DNA from: Apium graveolens
Taxonomy: Eukaryota > Streptophyta > Magnoliopsida > Apiales > Apiaceae
DNA: 64,000 nucleotides
NCBI RefSeq assembly: GCF_009905375.1
Contig: NC_133656.1
Span: 239,042,415-239,106,414 of the forward strand
Direction: 5' to 3'
Below, one piece after another: positions 13,337 to 24,212 of this stretch. Each line of letters opens with the position of its first letter. The first letter of the stretch is position 1. A program made the position numbers and the translations under genes. The notes beneath the pieces are model-generated. The model saw nothing but the letters and a program-made list of their open reading frames with translations, made no database searches and had not been told where the DNA came from.

Positions 13337-14398
13337 TGTTATTCCTAGTGAACTAACAATGAGATTTACAGAAGGGGGGTTGAATGTAAATCTCAAAACT
13401 TTTTCAAGTTTTGAGCAGTTTCAAGGGCTATGTGTTTAAGATAAACAAGTGTGTGAATTGCTTTAAGCTAATACAGACAGATATATATTCAAACACAAAA
13501 GTACAGAACACAACAGACCTTAAAAACTTTTCTGGTGGATTTGTTGTTCCACCAGAGATGGTATTTCAGAAAATCTGTGATTCAAGAAGTTGATCACAGC
13601 TGCGTCCTAGTACAAACTAGATAATTTTTCTCACAAGATTTTTCTAAACAGCTCTGGAAAAAAAATTCTCTTTCTAATTACTAGCTTCTGCTTGGTTTAT
13701 ATATCACCAAGTTTACAAGTGAAGAGAAAGATAAAAATACAATAAAAAATAAGTTCTCCACTTGTTTCTTTTCCATTTTTACTCCAGTGCATTGTTGACT
13801 ATTGCCTCTTTGTACTAGAGTAGAACGGCTGCTTTTTCTGATGTTCCTGAAATAGGCTACCACATCTCAGTTGTCTCTGTCAACCCATGTGCCTCTGTTT
13901 GTAGGTACAACTACCACTTGTCAACTGCTATTTAACAGAACATCCGTTGAAGCCTTCATCCGTTGATGGCTTTATTCGTTGATGTGTTAGCAGTTGAAGC
14001 TCTATCCGTTGATGCACTCATCCGTTGAAGGATGTTATCCGTTGAAGCTTTAGAGACATCCGTTGAAGCTTTGTTTCTCATCCGTTGAAGGTCTTTAAGT
14101 TATCCGTTGATACCACTTCATTTATGCAAAATTACAAGGCATGAAATATTTACAATTGGCCTTCCTATTTGCATATCCTCTAGCAGTCAACATGACTTAT
14201 AATTCCTCTCAACAGTTAAGAACTATATCTCAAATACAGATTCTGAAATGTGCTACAACACTAGACTTATTTCTAAGTAAAGCTACACCATCAACGGATA
14301 GCCAAAGTGGTCTTATCCGTTGAGGCTACAAACACTAGATTTCTACTTAAGTGTTTTGTTAATCATATCATCAAACTAATGCACATATATTCCTAACA
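13337..14398 (-). repeat. 3' LTR of SIRE-B
   Basis: TG...CA ends (TGTTATTCC at 13337, CCTAACA ending 14398), 1062 bp. A polypurine tract adjoins it on the right, which fixes it as the 3' LTR. It has a TATA box at 13696-13703 (TATATAAA on the minus strand) framed by an inverted CTTGGT/ACCAAG. An array of ATCCGTTGA motifs (13942-14110) starts 239 bp upstream of the TATA box. A 10-bp inverted pair of the same motif is at 14291-14323. Confidence 0.93.
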
Positions 14399-14413
14399 AT
14401 CTCCCCCTATTTA
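14399..14413 (-). other. Polypurine tract of SIRE-B
   Basis: The minus strand reads AAATAGGGGGAGATT immediately before the LTR start TGTTAGG. This is the expected plus-strand DNA primer site of a copia element. Confidence 0.85.
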
Positions 14414-14587
14414 TGTCTATAAGAATTGTAGGCATAAATTCAGGGTTAACTTGATGATAACAAAACACTTAACAAATATATGAACTGAAACTAAGTAGAA
14501 ATTTTAAAAGTGCTGCAAAAGTGTATGTACTAGAAGGTAATTGAAGATTTACAGTGTTTTCAAGGGTGCTCCTCTAGCCTGAGCAAA

Positions 14588-17500
14588 TCACCTTTTTCTT
14601 CTTTGTTCCCTGGTTTTCTTTCCTAGCCCTTTGTCATTTTCCTCAATTTGGAGTTGGAGTTGTCTGAAGAATTCAGCTTCATCTTCAACACTGATATCTA
14701 ACTTAGATTGCATTTCCTTGAGAGTTTCATTTCTGGTAATCTTGAGTTGGTCTTCAAGTCTGAAAAATCTTCTGACTCCTTTTTCATCTCTGAATTCCAT
14801 CAACCAATGAGGTGATTTGTGAATTGTAGTTCCCCTTTCTTGAATGAGTAAGGTTCTGGGCAAAGCATTGGGCTCCCTCCAAGTTTTCCTTATGTTGGCA
14901 ATCTTGTTGAGAATTTCAGTCTTGGCAGTCCTGGTAAAGCCAGAATCCTTTTGTATGGCTGAAAAGACTCTGATCAAGGTAGAGTAGCCTTCATTCAGAA
15001 TCCTGTAGAGAGGCCATGTTCTTTCCCCAGCTCCTTTGTATCTGAACACCAATCTTTCTGGTAGCTGTCTGTAGGCAGCTATTCCCCTTACATCCTCCAG
15101 CTCATCCAGATAAGTTTAATGTCTGAAATTTCTTTTATGTCACAGATGTGAACATAATCATCTTTAGAAATGGGTGGCTTAGGGTTAGGTTTATGTTTTT
15201 GAGTGAATTTCTTAGAGGTTAGGGGAGGTGTAGTTTTGGATTTTCTTTTCTGTTTCTCTGGTAGTGGAAGAGTGGTTAGAAAAGTAGGCAAATTGATGGT
15301 GTCCCAATCAATAGGTTCCTCTTTTGGGATGATTGGTTCACCATGGATGTTTATAGTGGGATCAGCAACAAAGGGTTCAGGTATGGAAGATAGTGGTTTA
15401 GATATTGATTTAGTTTCTTCAGTGTTGTCTTCACTCCTTCTATGTGCCTTGACCTTTCTTCTGTTTCCCTTCTGCCATTCCTCTTTTTCCTCTATACTTT
15501 CACCAAATATACTCCCAATAACCTCATCTAGGTTTGCAATCTTGTCTTCACCCCTGACTTCAATTCCTTTCTCTTCTTCAACTAGACTTGACTTTAGCTG
15601 TTGTTCATGCTTTGCTTGTGCTCTTTTGTCAGCCTTTAGCTGTTTGGCTTCTTCCTTCAACCTTTTGGTTTCTTCCTTCTTGGCTATTGAGAATTTGGGA
15701 TGTCCTTGCATCACACATATGCTCTTCCCTCTCTGAAGATAATAGCCATGTTTCTCCTTACAACCTCATCCATGGTCTCTTTGAGATATACAATACTCCT
15801 ACCTAAAAGCTTGTTCTCATCAGCTTTTGGAAGAGGAAAATCCACCTCTTTTAAAGGATTCTTTGTAGAGTCCTTATTGGATCTGTTGTTGGCTTGAGAA
15901 TCATAGGTTGCAGATCTTTGAAAGAAGCTTCTTCATCCTTATGTCTCCCTACTGGCTTGAGTTCCATATTGATTGGTTCAACCTTTGTGCTATGTTTCAC
16001 AGATATTGATTGATCTTGTGTTGAGCCAAACAACTGTTGCACCCTTTCATCAATTCTCCTCCTTTGCTCTTTCACTTGAATTTCAGCTGCTGCTAGCTGG
16101 ATTAAATCAATTCCATCAGGCTTTCCTTTGATTTGAATGATTGGAGAAGTAGTGATGGCAGGAACTAGCACTTTAGATATTTGAATTTTTGTAGATGGCT
16201 CTCCTTCCCCTTCCCTTTTACTCTCCCCCTTTTTGTTATCATCAAGGAGAGGGGTCAAGCCCTGTGCCTTTGCCAGCTGCATAAGTAGACTTGTTTGAGA
16301 TTGTTGGTTGTGAAGAATGGTGGCCACAGAATCTTCAATAACTTGAACTCTGTCTTCCAACTTGGCCAGCCTCTTTTCAGTATTTGATTCCTTTTTCAAT
16401 CTCAACAATAAGTCCTGCATTGTACCATAGGGCATGACTGAATCCAATTTTTCAGAATTGTAGGTCTTCAAGTCAGCAATATCCTTCTTGAGTTCATCCA
16501 CACTCAGATTCTGTCTTACTTGCTGCAACTTCATGAGATGCAGTGAGTCCAGGTGAGCTGTAAGGATTGCTTTGGTACCAGCATGGGAAGTCTTCTAAAT
16601 GGCCTGTTGGATAGAACTGATTTGTTTGACTAAGGAGACATTGAATTGCCCTGGTGTAGAATCCTTTGTCAAGGCCCATTCAGGTAAATTTGGAATAGAA
16701 CTAGGGCCTTCATCTCCCCCTAAGTTCATGCTTCCATCAGAAGAAACAGAGTCATCATCATCAGAATTTACTCCAAATTCCTCAGATGACTCACCAGCTG
16801 TAGAAGGCATCTTGTTAATAGCAGCTTTATCTCTTTGAAGAGATTCTGTTGTATGTACTAGATGTAGTGTATTTTCTGCCTCCTCATTGCCCTGAGCAGC
16901 CAACAATTGATAGGCTGGCACAGGATGAGTAAAAGTGTCAGCATCCAAGGAAATGTTATCAATTACAGCTTTGTAATGTTGCTGAAATTGTCTTCCCTTT
17001 TCAGCATCATCCACAATCATTGACTCACTAGCAATGGCTGGATCCACCCTTATACCTGCTGTACCTGCCTTTCTCTCATTTTCTCTATTTTCTTGCATCA
17101 GGGGCTCCCCCTGGCTCACACTCCTCACACCCTCACCTTCACCTACTAAGGTGGTACTCCTCTCACTTACTTTTGCCATGCTGGAAGAAATAGCATGCAT
17201 ATTTGAGCTCTCAATCTCTCCTTTTGCCTGGGAGCAACCCAGCCTCTCACTCAAATTATCACTCCCTTCCCTCAGTCCTAGAAGTGATTGTACAGTAATC
17301 ATATCTTCTACACTTGGAATTGTTTCAGTTGAGTGTGTAGAGACTATCAACGGATATGGAGTAGCCGTTGAAGGTGAAACTGATAGTATCAACGGATAAC
17401 TGCTGTTAAGCTTATCCGTTGAAGAACAACCACTTGTCAACGGATGAGTGATATCCGTTGAAGAAGGAAAAGAAGTAGAAATTGAAAGTGATATAACTGT

Positions 17501-19114
17501 TGAATCTGTGTGGATTCATTTGAGATTTGGTGACACAGATCCTTCAATTACATCTGAAAGAATTTGCGGGTGATCCAACAAATCATCTAAAAGATGATGA
17601 TCACCTGTATTTGAGTGGGGCTCCTCCCTGAGTTGTAAAGAGGGAGAATCAGGAATTGATGGGAATAACATATCCACATCCAGAGATGGTGATGAAGTGT
17701 GTGGTGATTGATGTGTGTTTATTGTGAGAGAATGGGGCTGTGACTCCACATTTGGTGGAGCCACATCAAACTGAGTTTGAGAAGGCATAGATACAGATGG
17801 ATGTATCTGTGCAGTGTGTGCACCCTGTGTAGAAGATTGGGTTCTAGCCCTCTTTCTTCTAATAAAAGCTTTTGTTGGTGAGTGTTTGGCTTCAGTGTCC
17901 CTCCCTCGTTTGTTCTGTGTTCCTGGTTGGGAACTATTTTCAATAGTTACATCCTTTTGGGAGGATGCAGCTAGGGATGTGCTAGAGACCTTTTCAACCA
18001 CCACAGCTTTTTGAGAAACTGTGGCTTGGCTAGCTTGGGAAGCACTTATCTCTCCTTCCTTATCCTGGGGGTTTCTTTGATGTTCACCCCTCCCCTCACC
18101 ACTCACACCCTGTTCACTCCCCTCAGGGTTAATGGTAGGTGTTACAACTGTTGTCTTTTGAGAAACAACAGAGGTGGTTTTCTTTGTTTTTGATTTTGAA
18201 AGTTTAGTTTTGGTGACCTGGGTAGAAATCTGTTGGGGCATTGTCACAGATTCCATGGCCACACTAGAAGATAAAGAAATAGAGGGGTTGGAAGAAGTAG
18301 GAGTTGTAGAAGCAATTACCTCACTTACCTGAGGTGCATTCATGATTGGTAAATATACCAATGGCACACTGCTGTTGAGATCCATTCTCAATAAATCTGC
18401 AAGAACTCTTTTCTCTTGTGCCCAGCACTTGAGTTTATTATTCTCATTGGTTATGACCAAACCTTCAGCAACATGGTTAGCCAATAACATAAAGAATCTA
18501 GCATAATAGATGTTATTAGGTCTATTAGCTTTGTTACCTAATCTAGTACCCAATTCTAGCATAACATAGTTGCTAAAATTAAAATACCTATCAGAAACAA
18601 GCATATAGAGCATATTAACAAGAGATGAAGTTATGGCATCAAAATTACTAATTTTTCCAGAAAAAACCTTGATAAAGGCATCTCCAAGAAAACTCCATTC
18701 TTTCCTAAGGCCTTTTCTTTTAATATTCCCTAAACTAGCAGAGTTAAGAGAATAACCTATGGAATCTAACATGCTTGATACATCATTATCAGTGTGTGGT
18801 GTCATGGCATTGTTCTCAGGTAATTTAAAACATGCTTGTAAATCATCACAGTTAACACAGTGATTTTTACCTTTGAGAGTGAAGGAGATAGTCATATCTA
18901 TGGAGTTGAACTCAGCAGTTGTCCAGATCTCCTCGACTACTTCACAGTAAATCGTTGGGGCTTCCAGCATTGCATAGCTAAGTTTACAGTTTTTGATGAA
19001 GTCCATCATTTTGTGATAATCTGAGTGGGCTTCATTCTTTGCTACCAAGGCTATGAAATTGTTCTTCTCATAGATAAACCCAGATTGAGACATAATCTTT
19101 ACTACTGGTGCCAT
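14588..19114 (-). pseudogene. Env-position third ORF of SIRE-B, interrupted
   Basis: Sireviruses often carry an extra ORF between pol and the 3' LTR, called env-like; its function is unproven. I take the start at 19114 (MAPVVKIMSQSG) rather than the upstream ATG at 19270, because the upstream stretch contains a TATA box and looks untranslated. The first open part is 532 codons, to TGA at 17518-17516. The same frame continues to TAG at 16597-16595 and on to TAA at 15851. Frame changes then lead through 15714-15088 and 15052-14588. Residues 1 to about 250 look globular and helical. A Ser/Thr/Gln/Pro-rich stretch follows, then Lys/Glu-rich coiled-coil-like regions. There is no clear signal peptide or membrane anchor in the MAPVV form, so calling it an envelope is not supported by the sequence. 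The repeat motif encodes SSTD and YPLI copies near 17470-17340. Confidence 0.75.
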
Positions 19115-19223
19115 TGTTGTGAGTAGAAATTGCAGAGAATAACTTGAAGGTTTTGCAGAGAGAAAATGGTAAAAGCTTCGAAATTTCAAGAAAGCGTAAA
19201 GTAGAAATGAAAAATCAGAAGGG

Positions 19224-19582
19224 CTTATATACTTTCTCAAATTAAAAAGCATAAATAAAAGATTAAACAATAATTATATGTAAGTGAATTTCAGCCGTTT
19301 AAGAATAAACTGTAAGTATTCTAAAAACTACCTTTAAAACAAATACATACAGCTGTATGTATGAGTATCAATGGTTAAGAAAATAGAATCAACGGCTGTG
19401 AAACACCTGAATCGACTGATGTGACATTTCAACGGATAAAGTAAACTGTCATCCGTTGAAAGGCACTTCAGTTTTATCCGTTGATGGATAAAAATTCCAG
19501 AAATGTATATGTCTTTCAACGGATAATGAACATCCGTTGACAGAACAATTTTGACTTTCAACAAATAGGAAATATCCGTTGA
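19224..19582 (-). promoter_or_regulatory. Candidate internal promoter before the env-position ORF of SIRE-B
   Basis: On the minus strand a TATATAAG box (19231-19224) lies 110 bases before the ATG at 19114. Between 19582 and 19429 are six exact copies of ATCCGTTGA/TCAACGGAT in both orientations, the nearest about 200 bases upstream of the TATA box. The LTRs have the same layout: motif array, about 239 bases, then TATATAAA. An 80-base untranslated leader would result. Promoter activity is inferred, not shown. A 76-codon frame here (19564-19334) is made largely of the repeats and is not a gene. Confidence 0.5.
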
Positions 19583-19668
19583 TGGAATAATCTGTGTTAA
19601 AAGTTAAATTTGTTCTATCAACTAATACATTTCAGGCTTCAATTCAAATTGCAATATGGACATGAATT

Positions 19669-22600
19669 TTAAGAGTAATTAAGCATACCTAGCTCACTTA
19701 CCAATCTTGTGAATGTTGATTCATCAAGTGGCTTGGTAAATATGTCTACAATTTGTTGTTCACTTGGAACAAAATGTAGTTCCACTGTACCATTCATGAC
19801 ATGCTCCCTAATGAAGTGGTACTTGATATCAATGTGCTTGGTCCTTGAGTGCTGCACAGGATTCTCTGTTATGGCTATGGCACTTGTGTTGTCACAAAAG
19901 ATAGGAATTCTGTCAACATGAAGTCCATAATCAAGGAGTTGATTCCTCATCCATAACACTTGAGAGCAGCAATGTATTCAGCCTCAGCTGTAGAAGTAGA
20001 GACTGAATTTTGCTTTTTGCTAAACCATGATACAAGCTTGTTTCCCAGGAATTGGCATGAGCCTGTTGTACTTTTCCTGTCTATTTTGCAACCTGCATAG
20101 TCTGCATCTGAATAACCAATTAGATCAAAGCCAGATTCTCTAGGATACCAAATACCTAAATTTGGTGTACCCTTGAGATATCTGAAAATCCTCTTGATAA
20201 CAATTAAGTGAGACTCCCTAGGATCAGCTTGAAATCTAGCACACAGACATGTAGCAAACGTTATATCTGGTCTGCTAGCAGTTAAATATAAAAGTGAACC
20301 AACCATGCCTCTGTAACTTGTAATGTCCACAGACCTTTCAGTCTTATTTAATTCAAGTTTGGTGGCAGTGGCCATGGGAGTTTTTGCAAATGAACATTCC
20401 ATTAAGTCAAACTTCTTTAAAAGATCATGAATATATTTAGTTTGACTAATGAAAATTCCATCACTAACTTGTTTAACTTGTAAACCAAGAAAATAGGTTA
20501 GTTCTCCCATCAGGCTCATTTCATAATTACTTTGCATTAGCTTAGCAAACTTTTTGCAAAGTTTATTATCTTTAGAACCAAATATTATGTCATCTACATA
20601 AATTTGAACAAGTATACTAGAGCCATTAATATTCCTAAAGAAGAGAGTTTTATCAACAGTACCTCTAGTGAAGTGATTCTCCAAAAGGAATTTTGATAAG
20701 GTTTCATACCAGGCTCTAGGTGCTTGCTTCAGTCCATAGAGTGCTTTCAACAAATAATACACATAGTCTGGAAAATTTGGATCTTCAAATCCTGGAGGTT
20801 GACTTACATAGACTTCTTCCTCTAATTTCCCATTCAGAAATGCACTCTTGACATCCATTTGATAGACTTTGAAATTGGCATGGGCTGCATAGGCTAGAAA
20901 AATTCTGATGGCTTCAAGTCTTGCAACAGGAGCATATGTCTCATCAAAATCTATTCCTTCTTGTTGAGAATAGCCTTTAGCAACCAATCTGGCTTTATTC
21001 CTTATGACAATGCCATTTTCATCCATCTTGTTTCTGAATACCCATTTTGTGTCAATAGGACTCTTGTTCTTTGGTTTGGGTACCAGCTTCCAAACTTTGT
21101 TTCTCTCAAATTGATTCAGCTCTTCCTGCATAGCTAATATCCAATCTGGATCCATTAAAGCTTCTTCCACTTTCTTAGGTTCCTCCTGAGATAGAAAACT
21201 ACTATACAGACATTCATCTTGAGTAGCTCTTCTTGTTTGCACTTTAGATGATACATCACCAATGATCAGTTCAAAGGGATGATTCTTGGTCCATTTCCTT
21301 TGAGGTGGAAGATGTGCTCTAGATGAGGTGGCCTCAGTATTGTCATGATGTGAGACAGAGTGTTGATTAGTTGAAACTCCCCCTGAGTTGTTGGTCCTTT
21401 GCAGGGAACTTGGAGTTCTATCAACTGATGATGTAAATCGATTATCCGTTGATAAACTATGATCAACGGATGCTTCATTTTGTACTTCAACGGATGATGC
21501 ACTATGTCTTTCAACGGATACTGCATTGCCTCTATCAACGGATGCAGAATTCTGACTTTCAACGGATGCAGTATTTTGTGCATTATCCAAGGGCATGTTT
21601 TGAATCCCTTTTGAAGTGTCATCTCCATCAGTCTCCTCTTCACTATCATCACAATATATCTCAATGTTGTCAAATTTGAGTCTCTCATGATGTCCCTCAT
21701 CTGTTAGTCCATCAATCTTTTTATCATCAAACACAACATGCACAGATTCCATAACAATGTTGGTTCTTAGATTGTAGACCCTATAAGATTTTCCAGCTGA
21801 GTAACCAACAAATATCCCTTCATCAGCCTTTGCATCAAACTTCCCTTTATGGTCAGATTGATTTCTCAGTATAAAACATTTACATCCAAAGACATGAAGA
21901 AAGTTTAGAGTTGGTTTTCTTCCCTTGAACAACTGATAAGGAGTCATGCCTTTAGCTCGATTGATCAAAGAAATATTCTGAGTGAAACAGGCACAATTAA
22001 CAGCTTCAGCCCAGAAATATGTTGGTAACTTTGATTCTTCAAGCATTGTTCTGGCGGCCTCAATTAAAGATCTGTTCTTTCTTTCAACTACCCCATTTTG
22101 CTGAGGTGTTCTTGGAGCTGAGAACTCATGCATGATTCCATTTTCTTCACAGAACAGCATCATTGATAAATTCTTGAACTCAGTTCCATTGTCACTCCTG
22201 ATATTCCTAACCTTCAAGTCAGGATGATTATTGACTTGCCTGATGTGATTGATAATGATTTCACTTGCTTCATCCTTTGATCCAAGAAAATAGACCCATG
22301 AAAACTTTGAGAAATCATCTACAATCACTAAGCAATATCTTTTTCTTGCAATTGACAATACATTGACTGGTCCAAACAAATCCATATGTAGCAGCTGTAA
22401 TGGTTCATCAATTGTTGTTTCAAGCTTCTTTTTTAATGATGCTTTCCTTTGTTTGCCTTTCTGACAAGCATCACACAAACCATCTTTGAGAATTCAACAA
22501 GAGGAATTCCTCTGACTAAGTCCTTTTTGACTAGATCATTCATTGTCTTGAAATTCAAATGGGATAGCTTCTTGTGCCATAGCCAACTCTCAACTGAACT

Positions 22601-22999
22601 TGCTTTGCTGAAGAGACAAGTAATAAATTCTGCATCTGTAGAGTTGAAGTCAGCTAAGTACACATTTCCTTTTCTAACTTCAGTTAGAACCACTTTGTTG
22701 TCTTTCTTGCTGGTGACAACACAGGCTTCAGAATTGAAGGAAACTGTATTCCCTCTATCACATAGTTGACTGATGCTCAGTAAGTTGTGCTTGAGACCAT
22801 CAACTAATGCAACTTCATCAATGATGACATTCCTTGTTGAAATCAAGCCATATCCCATAGTAAACCCTTTGCTGTCATCTCCAAAGGTTATTCTAGGGCC
22901 AGCTCTCTCCTTAAACTCTGTGAGCAAGGTGAAATCTCCTGTCATGTGTCTTGAATAGCCACTGTCCAAGTACCATAGATTTCTTCTTTTTCCCTGCAC
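19669..22999 (-). pseudogene. SIRE-B pol (protease, integrase, RT, RNase H) with two frameshifts
   Basis: Copia-type Pol in the order PR-IN-RT-RH. The first piece (22999-22433) has the protease LDSG site, with Tyr where SIRE-C has Cys just after it, and the integrase zinc-finger His pair. A 1-base deletion near 22484 breaks the frame within the zinc finger. The second piece (22478-19947) carries IN (MDLFGP, SDNGTEF and the following Glu), a low-complexity linker with SVE/SVD repeats written by the 9-bp motif (about 21570-21425), RT with YVDD and RNase H. A 13-base deletion near 19960, seen against SIRE-C, shifts the frame again. RNase H ends in 19959-19669. Pol lies in a different frame from gag. 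A TGCAG|GG splice-acceptor-like site is at 22995/22993. Confidence 0.92.
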
Positions 23000-24212
23000 A
23001 CCACCAAATCAATCAAGTTGATTTTGGTACCCAAGTTTCCTTGGGTCCATTCTTGTTAGCCTTTCTCCTAGACTTCATTCCTCCTGCATCTTTAGACTTA
23101 GGTAACTTTGAGTCAACCTTGGTCTTAGATGTAGTTGGTTGAGGTGTAGGGTTAGTCACAGAATCATTTAACACATTTGGAATATGATAAGGCATGGATT
23201 GTGCAAACATGTTATTCCACATAGGCATATTGTATGGCATTTGAGGCATACTAAATGGAGCAAGATAAGGATTGTTAAAATATGGCATGTTTGCAAAATG
23301 TGCATAAGGATTCTGTTGAGACATAACAGGCATAGCATGCAGAGGTGATGCAGACATATTAGGCATGGAAGAGGGTACAGGCATGGGAATTTTCTTAATA
23401 GATTTGCAATTAGCAGATAGATGATTAACACTACTACAATGCGCACAGCTTTTTCTAGGAGCATACTTGTCAGGTGTGTAATTGTTATGTTTGTTAACCC
23501 CTACCTTCCCATTTCTATTGGATTTCCTTTTAGTTTCCTTTTTATCCTCAACCACTTTGAGCCTATTCTTTAACTGTTCTAAGGTCATGTGCCCTATATT
23601 CACCTTACTGACATCTTTGGATGTGCTTGCTTCTTCTTTGACAAAGTTCTTGGAAGTTGAACCAAACTTTTTGTTGAGTTTCTTTAGATTTCCACTTTTA
23701 GAAACATCTGCCTGTTTTAATTGAGGAACCTTCAACGGATGCTCCTTTTCTTCCTTCAACGGATAACTTTCATCATCCGTTGATTCCACATCCGTTGACA
23801 GCCCATCAATTAATTCCAGTTTCTTTTTGTTTTTATCCCAGGCAGTCTCACAGAATGATTCAATTCCTTGGACCTTGGCAAATTGAGCACTAACATCCCT
23901 AGATGTCTTCCAGGCTTTAATCACCTCTTGCTCTCTCTTTAATTGATTAGAAAGTATTTCTACTTTCTTAACAGATTCAGCTAGTTCATTTTCAACAGAT
24001 ATACAATGCAGCTTAGTTTTCTCTAGGTCAATCAACTTATCTTCTAACACAGCATTTCTATCACTTAAAAACAGATTGTTCTCTTTAATCCTACTATTTT
24101 CTTTAGCAAGAGATTTAAGAGACACACGCAAATGATACAATTCAGTAGACATATCATTAAAAGCATCATTGCACTCTTCTTTAGTAAGCTGTGTTACATC
24201 AGTAGTAATTAC
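22994..24212 (-). other. Putative 1219-nt GT-AG intron across the gag C-terminus and gag-pol junction of SIRE-B
   Basis: The minus strand shows CAG|GTAATT at 24213/24212 and GTGTGCAG|GGA at 22994/22993. Joining the flanks puts gag residue 405 directly in the protease frame and removes the coiled coil, the second zinc cluster, the gag stop codon and the frame change. SIRE-C has exactly this join (54038/54039). A TTGAT branch-point-like sequence and a T/G-rich stretch precede the acceptor, as in many plant introns. SIRE-A keeps the donor (CAG|GTAATC at 7362). Splicing itself is inferred. Confidence 0.7.

Noticed and set aside
15203..15736. Plus-strand open frame of 177 codons
   Set aside because: It is antisense to the third ORF of SIRE-B, which has biased composition; no independent evidence.
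14588..19114. Host gene interpretation of the 4.5-kb third coding region
   Set aside because: It lies between pol and the polypurine tract of the same element, contains the element's own repeat motif and has the position expected of a Sirevirus third ORF.
19334..19564. 76-codon open frame between pol and the third ORF
   Set aside because: Composed mainly of the 9-bp motif and flanked by no conserved sequence; better explained as a regulatory spacer.
21266..21700. Minus-strand open frame of 144 codons in another frame of pol
   Set aside because: Shadow of the IN-RT linker; the true pol frame continues through the same bases with conserved domains on both sides.
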